A DNA stretch of 64,000 nt, from NCBI GenBank assembly GCA_012934845.2, contig WNNJ02000360.1, positions 186,001-250,000 of the forward strand. The letters run 5' to 3'. Numbering within the stretch: the first letter of the stretch is position 1; every line of letters starts with the position of its first letter. Position numbers and translations under genes: made by a program. This DNA is from Pomphorhynchus laevis. Its lineage: Eukaryota; Acanthocephala; Palaeacanthocephala; Echinorhynchida; Pomphorhynchidae. Under the pieces are notes generated by a model. The model was not told the origin of the DNA. It ran no database searches and saw only the letters and a list, made by a program, of their open reading frames with translations. Shown piece after piece: positions 10,457 through 22,735 of this stretch.

Positions 10457-11280
10457 GTGATTACTGCGGTTAGGGCCTCTAATCGTGAGTGTAGTTTTCG
10501 AGATTTACAATATAATGTACGTATTGTAAACTTGATAATTGAACTACTGAATACACTACTGAATAAATGCACTACTGAATCCAACTTCTCATTTGACAAA
10601 AATTATACAGACAAAGAGACTGTTTCGCGCTGGGCTCCCCATTAGGGCCAACGCTAGCAGACTTATTAATGAGTAAGGTGGAAGCAAATGTATATTCGCG
10701 CATAAAAGGCCTAATATACTGGTGTATATATGTGGATGACGTGCTTATGTGTATCAAGGGACCACATCATTCCCAGGAGAACGTGTTGGATATGCTAACT
10801 AACTCAGATCCGAGGATTACACGGAACATATGCGTAAAATAAAATGGTGTTATTTTCTTCCGGGACGTACAATGTATGCATTACAATGATATAACTACTA
10901 CTAGGGTATACCAAAAAGAAGGTGTTATCAACATTATCACACCGTGCACTTCTATCTCTCCAATTAAATATAAAATGTCGGCTACTCAGTTATTATTCCT
11001 GAGGATGCTTAGATATTGCCTAACTGAAGACGACCGTAAAAATGAATATAAGATAATAGTGCAATAGCTGTTTGACTCGAATAACCTTCTATGGGCAATT
11101 AAAAGCTCCTATAATGCAGCAATGATGGGTTATAATAAGGGATCTGTTAGCCACTATAGTCCTGAAACACGATATGTAAATTTTTCCTTCTGGGGTGACC
11201 ACGCATTCAATCTTCTTCATATTGTTATTAGTATGGCATGCAGAAGCACTGGCTCACATAGTACGGTATTTTGAAGATGG
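10457..11280 (+). mobile_element. Canonical Penelope-like RT fragment
   Basis: From about 10632 one frame reads GSPLGPTLADLLMSKVEANV and then IYVDDVLMCIKG, the hallmark RT blocks 4 and 5 of Penelope-like elements. It goes on through GVIFFRDVQCMHYND, TRVYQKEGV, and LFLRMLRYCLTEDDRKNEY to a stop at about 11065. Upstream the frame of 10457-10645 contributes NFSFDKNYTDKE. There are stops and at least one frame change, and no nuclease domain follows. The same segment, inverted, lies at 22736-23290, in both places next to the start of the RLE-2 LINE. Confidence 0.65.
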
Positions 11281-14200
11281 CCACCAGTATTTCAGGGTTT
11301 TGCAAAACCCAAATATGTAAAATTTGGAGGAATTAACAACGATTACAAGTGCTTCAACAATTACAAGTGCCAAATCTCATTCAACAACTTTAAGTGGACA
11401 CCACATCGACGAATCCACGAAGGACATAACAAAGTTTACAAAGCAGACTACGTAGATAAGCACAAAGTAAGCCCAGATTCGCGACAGAATCATCAACCGC
11501 CGCTGGATCGTCATACCCACATATGATAAGTGACCCGCATCTTGCTGAGTATGTGCCTCCTCAGTCTGACGCTACCCACTCCACTCAACCTGTCCCTGTC
11601 GAGTGGGAATGTCCAATTTGCAAAATTACTTGCATGATCACCAAATTTGGAAAATTCCGGGTTCACGGGGCCCTTCGTTCCTGGTGTGAGGTGTCTATGC
11701 GTACACTTTCTGCATTACAACATAAACAAACTGCAAATAACCCAGCTCTTAATATCTTAAAATTGAACGATATACCCAACTTAGATCAGCTGTTCTGGCA
11801 TCTCCCTATATCAGTTTTGAAACAAATACCGAAGGGCGCTAGATACCATACAGCTAAGGCATTTACCCGCCTCTTAAATGACTGTGTGGATGAGAACAGT
11901 TCAACAAGCTGGCTTCGCTTATTCACTTTATCTAGACTCGTGCTTACATCAGGTGAATCATCCGGACGTTCCCTTACATCTATGATCAAGGATAGAATTT
12001 TGAAGTTTGATGATAGCTTCCTTAAGATTACCAAACAATCGAACCCCTGTAAACCAATGAAAAATAATGCCCATTCGATACCTCCGAAATCAAAAGCCTT
12101 GTGCGAACGAGTTTCTATCAAGCTTGCAGACTGTGATGTTCGTGGGCTGTACGGCTACACACATCATCAAACTCCTTTGCTGACAATATAGAGAGTTCCT
12201 TTCAGTCCCCTAAGGAAATGCACCCTTCACACACAAGAGATAGTTTCATTCCTCAAAACTATCCATTAGAAAATTCGAGTCGTTTTATCAATGGCAATCT
12301 CGTCGCGGAAGGAGTGCAGCTTTCCTTTTCGGCGTCCTTATGTGAACTTAATAAGACGGATGGCGTGATTCGTCCAATCGCAATCGGGAGTACACTCCGT
12401 CGCATTGCTTCCAAGATACTGTGTATAAGGATATCACAAAAATTGGGTGATCACCTCCGTCCATACCAACTAGGATGTTGTACACCATGCGGAGCAGAAG
12501 CGATTTGTCACTCATTTCAATTATTCATAATAAACTACCAACAGCCCACAGTTGTTCTCAAAATAGACTATCGAAATGCTTTTAACACTATAGATCGCGG
12601 TGTTCTCGAAGCAGTAAAAGAACACGTCCCAGATACATCTGGGCGGCTCTCAGATACCTCTGGTTTATGAAGATCGACTCATTTGGTCAAAAACAGGCGT
12701 TCAACAATGCGATCCCCTTGGCCCAATTGGTTTTGCTCTAGCAGTAAATCCCATTTCGCACTCCCTTCAATCCACATTTAGCGCATGGTAATTGGACGAC
12801 GCACGCTAAAGGAGATTCCTCTGTTGTGCTGCACGATTTTGAGATGATTTTGGCATCAGCTAACCGAATTGGTCTGTAGCTCAATGCAGGCAAATGTGAG
12901 CTTATGTTCCTGAATATGGGGGAAGATGAAATCGAACAGATGACAACTACCTTTTCATCCGTAGCCCAAAACATAAAATATGTTTCGGTCGGGAAAATTT
13001 GCAAATCCTTGGAAGCGTTATCTTTGAAGAGAATTCACCGAAAGATTTGGCTCAGAGCGATAAGCAATTGGTATTAATGTGCACTGGGGTTTGCGAACTT
13101 CGTGCTCACGAGGCCTTTTTCCTTGTAAAGAACTGTCTTTACATGCCCAGACTGCTTTATAGGTTCCATACAAATCCTTGCTTCAACATGTACGCGGAAC
13201 ACTATAAGCTCGATGGTGTACTGGAAAAATATTTATCCCTCATCACAAATTCCGCGATAACGTACGATTCTTGGTATCAAGCTTCATTGCCCGTGCCTTT
13301 CGGTGGTTTGGGGATCCGTAGTTCAGCCGATATTGCTCTTCCGGCTTTTTTATCGTCTTAAGTGGCAACAAAGGACTGCGTCAACATTCTTTTGAATAAC
13401 CCTACACATTGCACACATTTTGACGCTGGCTACTCAACTTGGTTGGCCAAGACAGGTCTCAGTGAGGCACCATCTAATGGCCAAAAACAATCTACTTGGG
13501 GCACTCCCCTCGTTAAACGAGCTCATGAATCTTTAATTGAAGGCTCGGAAAACCAGGCATCTCGCATGCGAATTATGGCGGTAGCCACAAGTGAGTCTGG
13601 TGCTTGGCTAAACATAGTTTCGATTGGTGCACTAGGAATTTTGCTCTATGACGAGGTTTTGAGATTAAGCATTTCCCTAAGACTAGGCCTTCCTACATTT
13701 ACTCCACACATATGTCATTTTGGAGCGTCTGTTGACGAGTCAGGACGACACGGATTAGCATGCAGAATTTCGAGAGGCAGATTCCCCAGACACGTGGAAA
13801 AATATTCAGTGATAAGCAGAGTTCTCAACACCGTCAACGCCCCAAACATTCTAGAGCCATCCAATGTATGCTGAACGGATGGTCGACGTCCTGATGGAGT
13901 CACTATTTGCCCTTGGCGTGAAGGGAACTGTTTCATGTGGTACGCCACCTGCGTGGACGCCCTCGCAGCCATTAATGTTAAGAATGCAGCCAAAGGAGCG
14001 AGTGAAGCAGCTTCATATACCGAATAGCGGAAACGGATGAAATATGCCGACTTGAACATGTCCCACATATTATGCCCTTTTAGAGTAGAGACTTATGGAT
14101 CACTGGGCTCTTCCGTTTTGGCTCTTGTTAAGGAGTTGGGAAAAAGATTGAAGCACGTTACCGGGGTATCACGTGCTATGTCATACCTCCTCCAAAACGT

Positions 14201-14290
14201 TAGCATCGCCATCCAACGTGGAAATGCTGTCAGCATTCTGGCAATGGCTCCAAAGGGCAAGAACATGGTAGGCTGGTGGTAGCAGCCAGT
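11281..14290 (+). mobile_element. RLE-type LINE ('RLE-2'), nearly full length, broken
   Basis: The element starts with a possible C2H2-like finger (11330-11430, read in the inverted copy as YKCFNNYKCQ then HRRIH). Next is a second finger in the frame of 11523-12191 (WECPICKITC, then H and C). RT blocks follow: ELNKTDGVIRPIAIGSTLRR, YQLGC, VVLKIDYRNAFNTIDR (12218-12670), then PVPFGGLGIRSS at about 13320. The C-terminal restriction-like nuclease is spread over frames from about 13880 to 14280, with RRPDGVTICPWREGN, RMKYADLN and VETYGSLGSS. The RT active-site YxDD block is not intact. Several stops and frameshifts disable it. It ends in an A-rich tail near 14400. A second, inverted and gutted copy lies at 19081-22735. 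Confidence 0.75.
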
Positions 14291-14486
14291 CTTGCTAAAA
14301 GAATGACATTTCTCGACGAGGACAAACGTTCTCCTTAAGTCAATTGTATTAATCAAATGATTACTTTAAAAAATAGCAATAAAAAATAAATACCAGTTGA
14401 AAAAAAACTTAAAAAAAAGATTTATTTTAACGTGGCAAATGCGTGCAGCGCACGCTTACATGACCACAACAAAACAAAACTGTAAA

Positions 14487-14846
14487 TCATGTGTCGATAA
14501 GGTGTGAACGGAGGAGGTGTTTAAATGTGATAAATGAGGGAGCGCGGCGGACGTCGAGAGGGAGTTGATTCCAGGCGAGTGAGGCGGCGACGAGGAAGGA
14601 TTGGAGACCATAGTTGTTGGAGTAATTGGGAACGTGGAGTAAGAGGGTATGACGGGAACGCAGCGATAGCGAGGTGGGACGAGTGTCGTCTAAGAAAGGA
14701 AGATTGATGAACGATGGAGAGCCGAGAGCGAGGAAGCGAAAAGTAACGAGAAGAAGGCGGAGTTTGATGCGGATGTGGATGGTGGGCCAGGAGAGTTGGG
14801 CAAGATATGTGAATATGTGGTCGAAGCGACAGAGACTAAAGACCAC
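14487..14846 (-). pseudogene. CR1/L2 LINE C-terminal domain
   Basis: An open stretch of about 119 codons gives the C-terminus of ORF2. It includes TYLAQLSWPTIHIRIKLR, HTLLLHVPNYSNNYGLQSF and SLAWNQLPLDVRRAPSFITF. The closing FKHLLRSHLIDT is the usual end of CR1- and jockey-like LINE proteins. Confidence 0.65.
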
Positions 14847-15530
14847 TCGAACGGCGGAGTTGTTTATGCGTTGTAGTGGTAGGATGATGGATTTTGGAGA
14901 ATTGGCGAAGAGGCTAAGGCAGCTATCGATTTTAGGGAACAGAAGTGATGAAAGACAAGATATACAAGAACGGAAGTCGATAAGGGAGCGGATACGGCGG
15001 ATGTCACAGAGAATTAAGTTAGACGAGCGGACCGTGTCAGGGACGAAAGGTTAAAGCGAAAGGTGATCATCGAAATGGAAGCCTAAGAAAGTGAGATTGT
15101 GGACTATGGGGATGATCGATGAGGCAAAAGATACAGTGGAAAGAGATATATTTGGTTTACGTGGGAGGATCCACATTATTTTAGACTTGTCGGGGTTTAG
15201 AACGAGATGGAGATTGGAGAGACGTTCGTAGATAGAAGAAAGACAGTTGGAGGCAGAATTGCCGATATCGTGTATGTGATGTGCGGGTGCATGAACATAG
15301 ATGAGGATGCCATCGGCGTATTGCGTGACGTTAAAGGAAAAAGGTTTGATAAACGGAGAGATATAGTCAAGCAGAAGAGAGAAAAGCAGGGGACCTAGGA
15401 CTGAACCTTGTAGGACCCCGCAAAATATAAGGATGGGAGGGGAGGATGATTAATTAGAACAGACGCGAAAGGAACCGTCGGATAGATATGAGGCAAACCA
15501 TGCTACGGAGGAAGAAGAAAAGCCGTATTA

Positions 15531-16292
15531 TCATAACGAAGGCGAGAAAGGAGGACGGAGTGGTCGACAATGTCGAAGGCGGAGAGGCGGTTCCGGGAAG
15601 ATGAGAACACTATATAGAGCCTTGTCTCGATAAATGAGTAAGTCGTTGTAAACTTTCATGCAGGCGATTTCTGTGGAACGATTAGAGCGGAAAGCGGATT
15701 GGAAAGGAGAGTACAGATTGGATGAGGAGAGATAAGCGTTGATTTGTATTGAGATGAGGCGTTCTAAGAGCTTAGAAAGAGTAGGGAGTAGTGAAATGGG
15801 GCGATGGCTAGAAGGAAGGGAGGGGTCGAGCGATTGTTTTTTAAGGAGGGGACGAACGATTGCGGATTTCCAGTGTGAAGGGAAGATACGACTGCGGTTG
15901 GACGAGTTAAACAAGGTTGTGAGAAACGGATTTCCAGTGTGAGAGAGCAACGTGGATACTTTAGTCTGGAGAAATGACGAATAATCATTGGCATTGATGT
16001 TGCACGGCGAAGAGGAGCGAGCAAGGATTGAGTTAAAAGTATGCCAGAGAGTCTTAGAGTTGAATGAAGTGATGATTTTATGCTGCCAGAAGGAGTTGCG
16101 TTTGGTACGTAGTAGGTTGAGATAAGACCGGCGAAGAGCAAGATAGGAATCACGGAAAGAGCGGAAATCACGACTGAGAGAGCGGTGATAGACTCGAAAA
16201 GCATGGCGGAGTCGACGCTTTGAGAGTAGGCACTGTATGTCAAACAATGGGGCACGGTGCAAGCGACGGTGTGGGTGAGACTTGAAGGGCAA
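15531..16292 (-). pseudogene. CR1/L2 LINE reverse transcriptase, N-terminal half
   Basis: The frame runs from the linker after the endonuclease (LSKRRLRHAFRVYHRSL, RNSFWQHKIITSFN) into RT blocks 0-2 (WKSAIVRPLLKK, SHRPISLLPTLSKLLERLI, NLYSPFQSAFRSNRSTEIA). It then shifts out of frame before motif A. The catalytic palm between 15530 and 14850 can be followed only in changing frames. Confidence 0.7.
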
Positions 16293-16584
16293 GAGAATAT
16301 CGAGAATGGATGTGAGTTCAGAGTCGAAAAGAAAGGCGAGATTGTGAGGAGAGGAATATGTTATTGTTGGATAGGATAGAGACGATTTGAGTAAGGCATA
16401 GCGGAGATGGGAAAGGTCAAGATTTCTCCAAGAGCGACTTAGTATTGTAGGTGTGTGAGGAGGGGTGTGGTTGTGAGCGAGATCAAGGGTGACGAGAAAG
16501 TGATCGGATAGACCAGGATCGAAAATGGACAGTGAGGTGTGGGCAGCAAAATGATCGGGGAGAGCGATGATGTCGAGTGCCCCA

Positions 16585-17200
16585 CTAAGTATATGGGCGA
16601 TGGCAGTGGAGATGGGTTTTGTAGTTATAGTTGGATAGAATGTTTATGAACCGGATGAACTCGGTGGAAGAGGGACGGTCTAGGCGGATGTTGATGTCGC
16701 ATAGAACGAGTGAAGGGATTGAGGACAAAGAACAGTGGGACAAAATGTCAGCGAGTTCGGTAAAAAAATAAGGCTTTAGAAGCTGATGAACCAGTATGGT
16801 ATACAATGGCGAGATCTAGAGTGATTGGGTTAGAATAACGACAAGTGAGCAATTCAAAAGAGCAAGGACTGAAAGGGGGATTGATTTTGCGACGAGTCGC
16901 GGGGTGACGCGCGAATGCGACGATGCTGCCATGATTAGAGAATTTAGAAGGGGATTTGCTAAGGGGACGAGCGAATTCAACTAGTGAGCAACCGGCAGAG
17001 AGCAGACGGCGAATGGAAAGGTTGTCGGAATCTGAGTGCCAGAATTCGGTGAGGCAGAAGAGATCGATGGATTGCTTGGTGAATAGGTTAAGGATAAGAT
17101 CGGATTTATTGAGAATAGATCTAGTGTTGAGGAGGCCGAGGCGGAAACCGTGTGTAGTGGTTGTAGGGGCTAGTGGAGAAGACACATAGGGGAGATGGAG
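16585..17200 (-). pseudogene. CR1/L2 LINE apurinic-type endonuclease
   Basis: The segment gives RLGLLNTRSILNKSD (the N-R-S start of the nuclease), LFCLTEFWHSD (the TE metal-binding block), NHGSIVAF and LAIVYHTG. In a second frame (16806-16585) it gives LVLCDINIRLDRPS, equivalent to the usual GDFN block. The SDHFLV block follows near 16500. At least one frameshift separates the two frames. Confidence 0.65.
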
Positions 17201-17213
17201 CGCCATCGAATTT

Positions 17214-18150
17214 TTAAGCGGGTGCGGACAACCTAAAAATTTCCGTCGATGTTTCGGATGGAGAGATATGTTTCGCCGTTTTCCTCGCGACTGCGTTTTT
17301 CGATGCGGGCAGATGAGAGTTGAACGATTTCGGAGTGGGTGTGATCGGGAAAATGCGAGTGGCTGAAGAGGACATGATTTTGAATCGTTGGGATAGGACA
17401 GAAGACGCGTGAGAGCAATGCTTGAAAACAACTTTTAGGAGAGGGGGCTGGGAATGATTAGATTGATAAGATTTATTTAGGCGGATGAATGCAGCAGGAG
17501 AAATGTCCTTGAAAAAGGATGGTTTATCCGCATGAACAATAGACGAGTGAATGGATCTGAAGGCGGAAACATCGTGGTCCAGACATGCTTGTGGAGATAA
17601 GGAGTTGGAAGGCGTGATATTAGTGACAATGACGCAACGATCGCGAGAAGAAAAGCGCTTCCGAAAATGAGGACGAGTAACGTGAGTTGGTGGGATCACG
17701 ATAGGAGAGCTGGGAGTTGAGGATATCAAGGGAGTAGGTTTGACAGCGGAAGACAAAGAGGATTTTGATAATAGAGAGGGTGGTGAGCGATGTGAGGAAA
17801 GGTTATGAAAGGAAGGATAGTGGAGGTTGGTGGAGATGATTTTGATTGATGGATGTAGGTTATTGAGAAACGAGACAGAAGGGGAGATACGGGGGTGTTA
17901 GGAAGTGAAGACATGGGATTAGAAGTGCATGTGATGACAGGATCAGTGGGTTAACAAAAAATATCAGAAACAACTGGGGTGGTTTGAGTGGACACGTTGG
18001 AGGTTGATATGTTCTTATAGGAGAGGTCTCATATGAGAATGTTGGCACAAAAGCCGCATATGAAGTCTTCTTTAGACTAACTGCTATCGCATGCGATTGT
18101 AGTCCAGACGCTGCAGTCGTGTGTCGAGCATTGTACTTGTAGTTGAGCAC
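17214..18150 (-). pseudogene. CR1/L2 LINE ORF1
   Basis: The frame at 17756-17214 reads RDRCVIVTNITPSNSLSPQA, then FIRLNKSYQSN and PLLKVVF. This fits the RNA-binding (RRM-like) domain of ORF1 proteins in CR1/L2-type LINEs. The upstream frame (18150-17860) is low-complexity and Ser/Pro-rich and may be the N-terminus. In the family ORF1 is a nucleic-acid chaperone that coats the RNA. Confidence 0.5.
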
Positions 18151-18221
18151 AGTTGTTGTCGGTCGTAGCTGTTTTCTTACGTCCTCTCATCGAAGTCCTT
18201 GTGCGTTATAACTGTTAAATT

Positions 18222-18650
18222 TGCTGGATTGATCTGGAACTGGTTTGATCTGGAACTGGATTGATCTGGAACTTGATTGATCTGGAACTGGATTGATCTG
18301 GAACTGGATTGATCTGGAACTGGATTGATCTGGAACTGGATTGATCTGGAACTGGATTGATCTGGAACTGGATTGATCTGGAACTGGATTGATCTGGAAC
18401 TGGATTGATCTGGAACTGGATTGATCTGGAACTGGATTGATCTGGAACTGGATTGATCTGGAACTGGATTGATATGGAACTGGATTGATCTGGAACTGGA
18501 TTGATCTGGAACTGGATTGATCTGGAACTGGATTGATCTGGAACTGGATTGATCTGGAACTGGATTGATCTGGAACTGGATTGATCTGGAACTGGATTGA
18601 TCCGGAACTGGATTAATCTTGAACTGGATTGATCTGGAACTGGATTTATT
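18222..18650. repeat. 16-bp minisatellite, about 27 copies
   Basis: The unit CTGGAACTGGATTGAT is repeated head to tail with very few changes (for example near 18476, 18601 and 18613). The high uniformity points to recent expansion. It abuts the 5' end of the CR1/L2 LINE, so it may be a multiplied leader unit of that element or a host minisatellite at the insertion site. Confidence 0.95.
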
Positions 18651-19080
18651 GTAACTAGCTAGAACATGTAAGTAGTTAATTTAACAGTCAAGAAAGTTCA
18701 TACTAAGGTTGATGAACAAGCAACACATGCTTGCATTCAGCTGTAGCAATAATAATTTATTTACTATTTAATTATTTGAATTTAATTTGTCATTATTTTT
18801 TATTTATTAATAATTTAAAAAATATGTAGTAATATAAGTTAGCTGACCTGATCTTATATAATTAATCATAATTATTTATGTTTATTTTTAATTTGTTTCT
18901 AGTATAAAATACGTAGACTCAGTTATCTGATTCATGTTTAAAAAGTCGGTGTTATGTAATTTGACATTATTTGACACAATTTACTATTCACTATAAATTA
19001 ATACGCTAATTTTTTTTCATATTTAATATATTATATAAAAAGATAAATACAGGAGAACGTTTGTCTTCTTCGTAGAATAA
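18651..19080. other. AT-rich spacer with a terminal-repeat relic
   Basis: No coding sequence is seen. The end of a Naiad-like terminal unit is recognisable at about 18840-18932 in plus orientation, closing with ACGTAGACTCAGTTATCTGAT. Confidence 0.55.
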
Positions 19081-19287
19081 GACTACTTTATAAAGTAGCA
19101 CGTGAATCCCCGGTAACGTGCTTCAATCTTTTTCCTATCTCCTTAACAAGAGCCAAAGAGGTAGAGCCCAGTGATCCATAAGTCTCTACTCCAATAGGGC
19201 AAAATATGCGGGACATGGTCAAGTGGGCATATTTCAGCCGTTTCCGCTCTTCGACATATGAAGCTGCTTCACCCGCTCCTATAAGGA
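19081..19287 (-). mobile_element. RLE-2 LINE, 3' end of the inverted copy
   Basis: On the minus strand this encodes the nuclease C-terminus of the RLE-2 family (GAGEAASYVEERKRLKYAH, CPIGVETYGSLGST, VKEIGKRLKHVTG), closely matching 14000-14170. It stops abruptly at about 19287, where the Gypsy-type sequence begins. Here the frame is intact across the point where the plus-strand copy has a stop (YVEERK against YTE-stop-RK). Confidence 0.75.
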
Positions 19288-22216
19288 TGCCATGTCTACA
19301 CTGGAGCGAATATATAAAGAAACCTAATGAAATTCTTGCGAGACACATACTGTCGATTCGATCACAGAAAATCGACGAAGATAAAGATTCCTTTGTGCAG
19401 TCACTACGTTCATCGTCCACAGATTGCAATTTCAAAACTGCAACCGCTGATGAGTTTAGGAATGAGTACATAAGGGATTCGTTTATACGGGGTTTGCGGT
19501 CAGATACAGTCAGACAGCGTCTTCTCGAATTTGATCAGTTGGATTTGGACAGGGCTGTCACTGTCGCTAAATCACTTACGACCGCACAACAAAGTATCGG
19601 CTTGTATCATTTGACTGACGAATCAGAACCAACTCAGCGGTTAAGTGTGGTGGCTGTCAACACTGAGAAGAAAATATCCTCTGTAATTAAAATGGATCCC
19701 GATAGCGAATTGGGTTCAAGTCAACAATGTGTAAATCAGGTGAGCGTTGCTCCGAACCGTTATACGTACTTAAAGGGCACAACATATTATTTCTGTGGAG
19801 GAAGAAAACATCAACGATTAAATTGTCCAGCCAGAATGATAACATGTCATAAATGCGGAAAACATAGCCACTTTGCTCGTGTATGCAATTCTTCAAAACA
19901 AAATTAAATATCATCGTCAGCTGTATTACTTTCATCCCTTAACGTGAATTCAAACTTTCAGCTAAAGCTCCCGATCTATATTATGGATAGGAGGTTCGAA
20001 GCATTAGTCGACACTGGCAGCTCTTTGAACTTCTTGGATAGTAAAGTCGCACAGGCGTTAGGCCTTCAAGTACATCGGGCAGATACCCAAGTATATTTAG
20101 CGTCAAAAACCATAAAAAGGGTATCTGGAAAATGCACAGTAAATTTGGAACTCGACAATAAAAAGTACCTAAACGTCGACATGTTTATTCTACCACAACT
20201 TTGCACCGACGCCATGGTGCAATTGTTGTGTGGCACAACGATTTCGGATCATGATAAAAATCTAAAACGGTTTAAAGACGCTTTGCATCGATACGGACTT
20301 CAAATCAATAACGATAAAACCCAGTACCGCGTTGAAACAATACGCACGCTTGGGTACGAGATATCCCACAAAACATTACGACCCGATCCCAGTCGACTCG
20401 CAGCGCTAAATCAACTATGAATTCCACACGATAATCAGACACTCAAACGACTTATGAGTTTCTTTTCCTATTATATCAAGTGGATTAAGAATTTTTCAAC
20501 AAAAATAGCGACTTTGACAAGAACGGACTTGACGTTTCTATTGGATAGACTCGCTTGTGAAGCTATAGAATTGATCAAAACCGATATAAAAAGTGCATGC
20601 GTACATAACATCGACGAGGATGTTCCTTTCGTGGTTGAAACTAATGCATCCAACACTGCAATTGGCGCGACACTATTTCAAAACGACAGACCTGTGGCTT
20701 TCTTTTCAAGAACGCTGAACATTCACGAAAGACGACATCATATTATAGAAAAAGAAGTATACGCAATAATCGAAGCCTTGCGAAATTGGAAACACTACCT
20801 GGCACCACGTCTCTTTACTCTCATAACTGACCAGAAGTCTGTAGCCTTCATGTTTGATCACACACGTCATGGGAAAGTCAAAAATGACAAAGTTGCAAGA
20901 TGGCGAATGGATATTGTAAGTTTCAGGTACGTAATACGATATCGCCCGGGGAACTTCAATAAATTGGCTAATGTTATGTCACGCGACGTATGTGGATCAA
21001 TAAATCATCTTGAGGATCTTCATAAACTTCACGAAAAATTGCTACACCCAGGGGTCACACGGATGTTACATTTTATACGAAATCAAAACTTTCCCTACTC
21101 GGTAAGTGACGTACGGGAGATTACGTCAATGTGTCAAATTTGCTGTCGTATCAAGCCACGTTTCTACAAACCTCCAGTTGATCTTCATATGATAAAGTCG
21201 ACCTCTCCCATGGAACGCATATCAGTTGATTTCAAAGGTCCTCTTCCACGATCATCAACCGGCGCAACATATTTGTTCACTGCAATCGATGAGTACACTC
21301 GCTATCCATTTGCTTTTGCTGTCCGCGATACATCTGCAAAAACGGCTAAAGCGTGTCTTCGTCAAATCATTGCTTTATGTGGATGTCCAAATTATATCCA
21401 TTTGGACCGTGGAGCTGCTTTTCTCTCTCGATATTTGAAAAATTGGCTGAGCGGCTTGAGTATCTCTTCAAGTCAAACGACTCTTTTCAGACCACAAGGG
21501 AACTCACAATGTGAAAGGTTAAATGGAACGTTATGGAAGAGCATCTTGCTGGCACTTGAAAATGAAAAATTGGGTCTACCAAGATGGGAAGAAAAATTAC
21601 CAGATGCGTTATCGTCCATCCGCGGACTTTTCTGCACTGCAACGAATGATACTCCACACAATCGAATTTTCGCATTTCCAAGACGATACCCTCAAAACCT
21701 CAGTCTACCGGGTTGAATGGTTGACGCTAATAACGTGCTATTCAAGCGACTGAATAGATTCTCGAAATATGAGCCTGCTGTAGATAAGGTCGAACTGCTT
21801 GACGCGAATCAAGCCTATTCAACTATACGTGATGGGACGGGGAGAGTTTTAACCGTGTCTACACAACATCTTGCTCCAGAAGGAAGTAGAGAGTGTGAAA
21901 ACCAATCGACATCGACCAATTCAATAAATCCGAGTACAAATGAGTTGGAAAAGGAAGAAATATCAACATATCACAACGACCCGACCGAACCTACGATGTT
22001 ATACGACAACGATATCGATGAATTTTCGCAAACACAGACAGAAACGTACAACTTAGCAAGTCCTCAACGATCCCAACGAGTACGGAGGATTCCTGCCAGA
22101 TATCAGGATTAAGAGACGAACAAACAAATTGAGAGGAGAAGAATGTTATATTAATTCGATTTAGCTTAATTCTAGATTACTTTGTGTTGAATAAAACCTA
22201 CTTGATTTAAGCTACA
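19288..22216 (+). mobile_element. Gypsy-type LTR retrotransposon fossil, 5' truncated
   Basis: Parts in order are a gag end with a zinc knuckle (CHKCGKHSHFARVC), an aspartic protease (VDTGSSLNFLD), a small remnant of RT, RNase H (VVETNASNTAIGA, TDQKSVAFMFD), and an integrase with its zinc-binding region and catalytic core (VDFKGPLP, CERLNGTLW). A purine-rich tract (GAGAGGAGAAG) precedes a short TG...CA segment at about 22145-22215 holding AATAAA, possibly a 3' LTR or its remnant. No 5' LTR is seen and most of RT is missing. It is broken in several places and moderately old. It occupies the gutted middle of an inverted RLE-2 copy. Confidence 0.85.
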
Positions 22217-22735
22217 GCAGGTTTAACGTTCAATTTTACGACATGAAAAGCTCGGTTATTTGCAGTTTGTTGATGTTGTATAGCTGAAAGTGTACGACCA
22301 GACACCTCACACCTGGAACGAAGGGCCCCGTGAACCCGGAATTTTCCAAATTTGGTGATCCCGCAAGAAATTATGCAAATTGGACATTCCCACTCGACAG
22401 GGACAGGTTGAGTGGAGTGGGTAGCGTCAGACTGAGGAGGCACATACTCGGTAAGATGCGGGTCACTTATCATATGTGGGTATAACGATCCTGCGGCGGT
22501 TGATGATTCTGTCGCGAATCTGGGCTTACTTTGTGCTTATCTACGTAGTCTGCTTTGTAAACTTTGTTATGTCCTTCGTGGATTCGTCGATGTGGTGTCC
22601 ACTTAAAGTTGTTGAATGAGATTTGGCACTTGTAATTGTTGAAGCACTTGTAATCGTTGTTAATTCCTCCAAATTTTACATATTTGGGCTTGGTTTTGCA
22701 AAACCCTGAAATACTGGTGGCCATCTTTAAAATAC
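22217..22735 (-). mobile_element. RLE-2 LINE, 5' end of the inverted copy
   Basis: On the minus strand this matches 11281-11765. It carries the possible finger region (frame 22724-22470, MATSISGFCKTKPKYVKFGG) and then the WECPICIISCGITKFGKF zinc finger (22473-22207). The first frame is open here whereas the plus copy is shifted. Homology ends at about 22225, next to the end of the Gypsy-type element. Confidence 0.75.

Larger units (their letters stand above)
14415..18200 (-). mobile_element. CR1/L2-type LINE, nearly full length, broken
   Basis: This is a complete-looking LINE on the minus strand: 5' leader (18200-18150), ORF1, endonuclease, RT, and a 3' end in which GCGTGCAGCGCACGC forms a short hairpin (14442-14456). 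The RT wording (HRPISLLPTLSKLLERLI, FQSAFRSNRSTE) and the C-terminal SLAWNQLPLDVRRAPSFITF place it in the CR1/L2/Rex group. The sense strand is rich in pyrimidines and C+G, unlike the AT-rich surroundings, and the reading frame changes several times. A much more decayed, AT-rich relative lies at 49150-50880. Confidence 0.75.

Noticed and set aside
16956-17189. Plus-strand Arg-rich open frames across 14.6-17.2 kb
   Set aside because: They are shadows of the pyrimidine-rich minus-strand CR1/L2 LINE.
18222-18650. CRISPR array
   Set aside because: The 16-bp units are directly contiguous with no spacers; it is a minisatellite.
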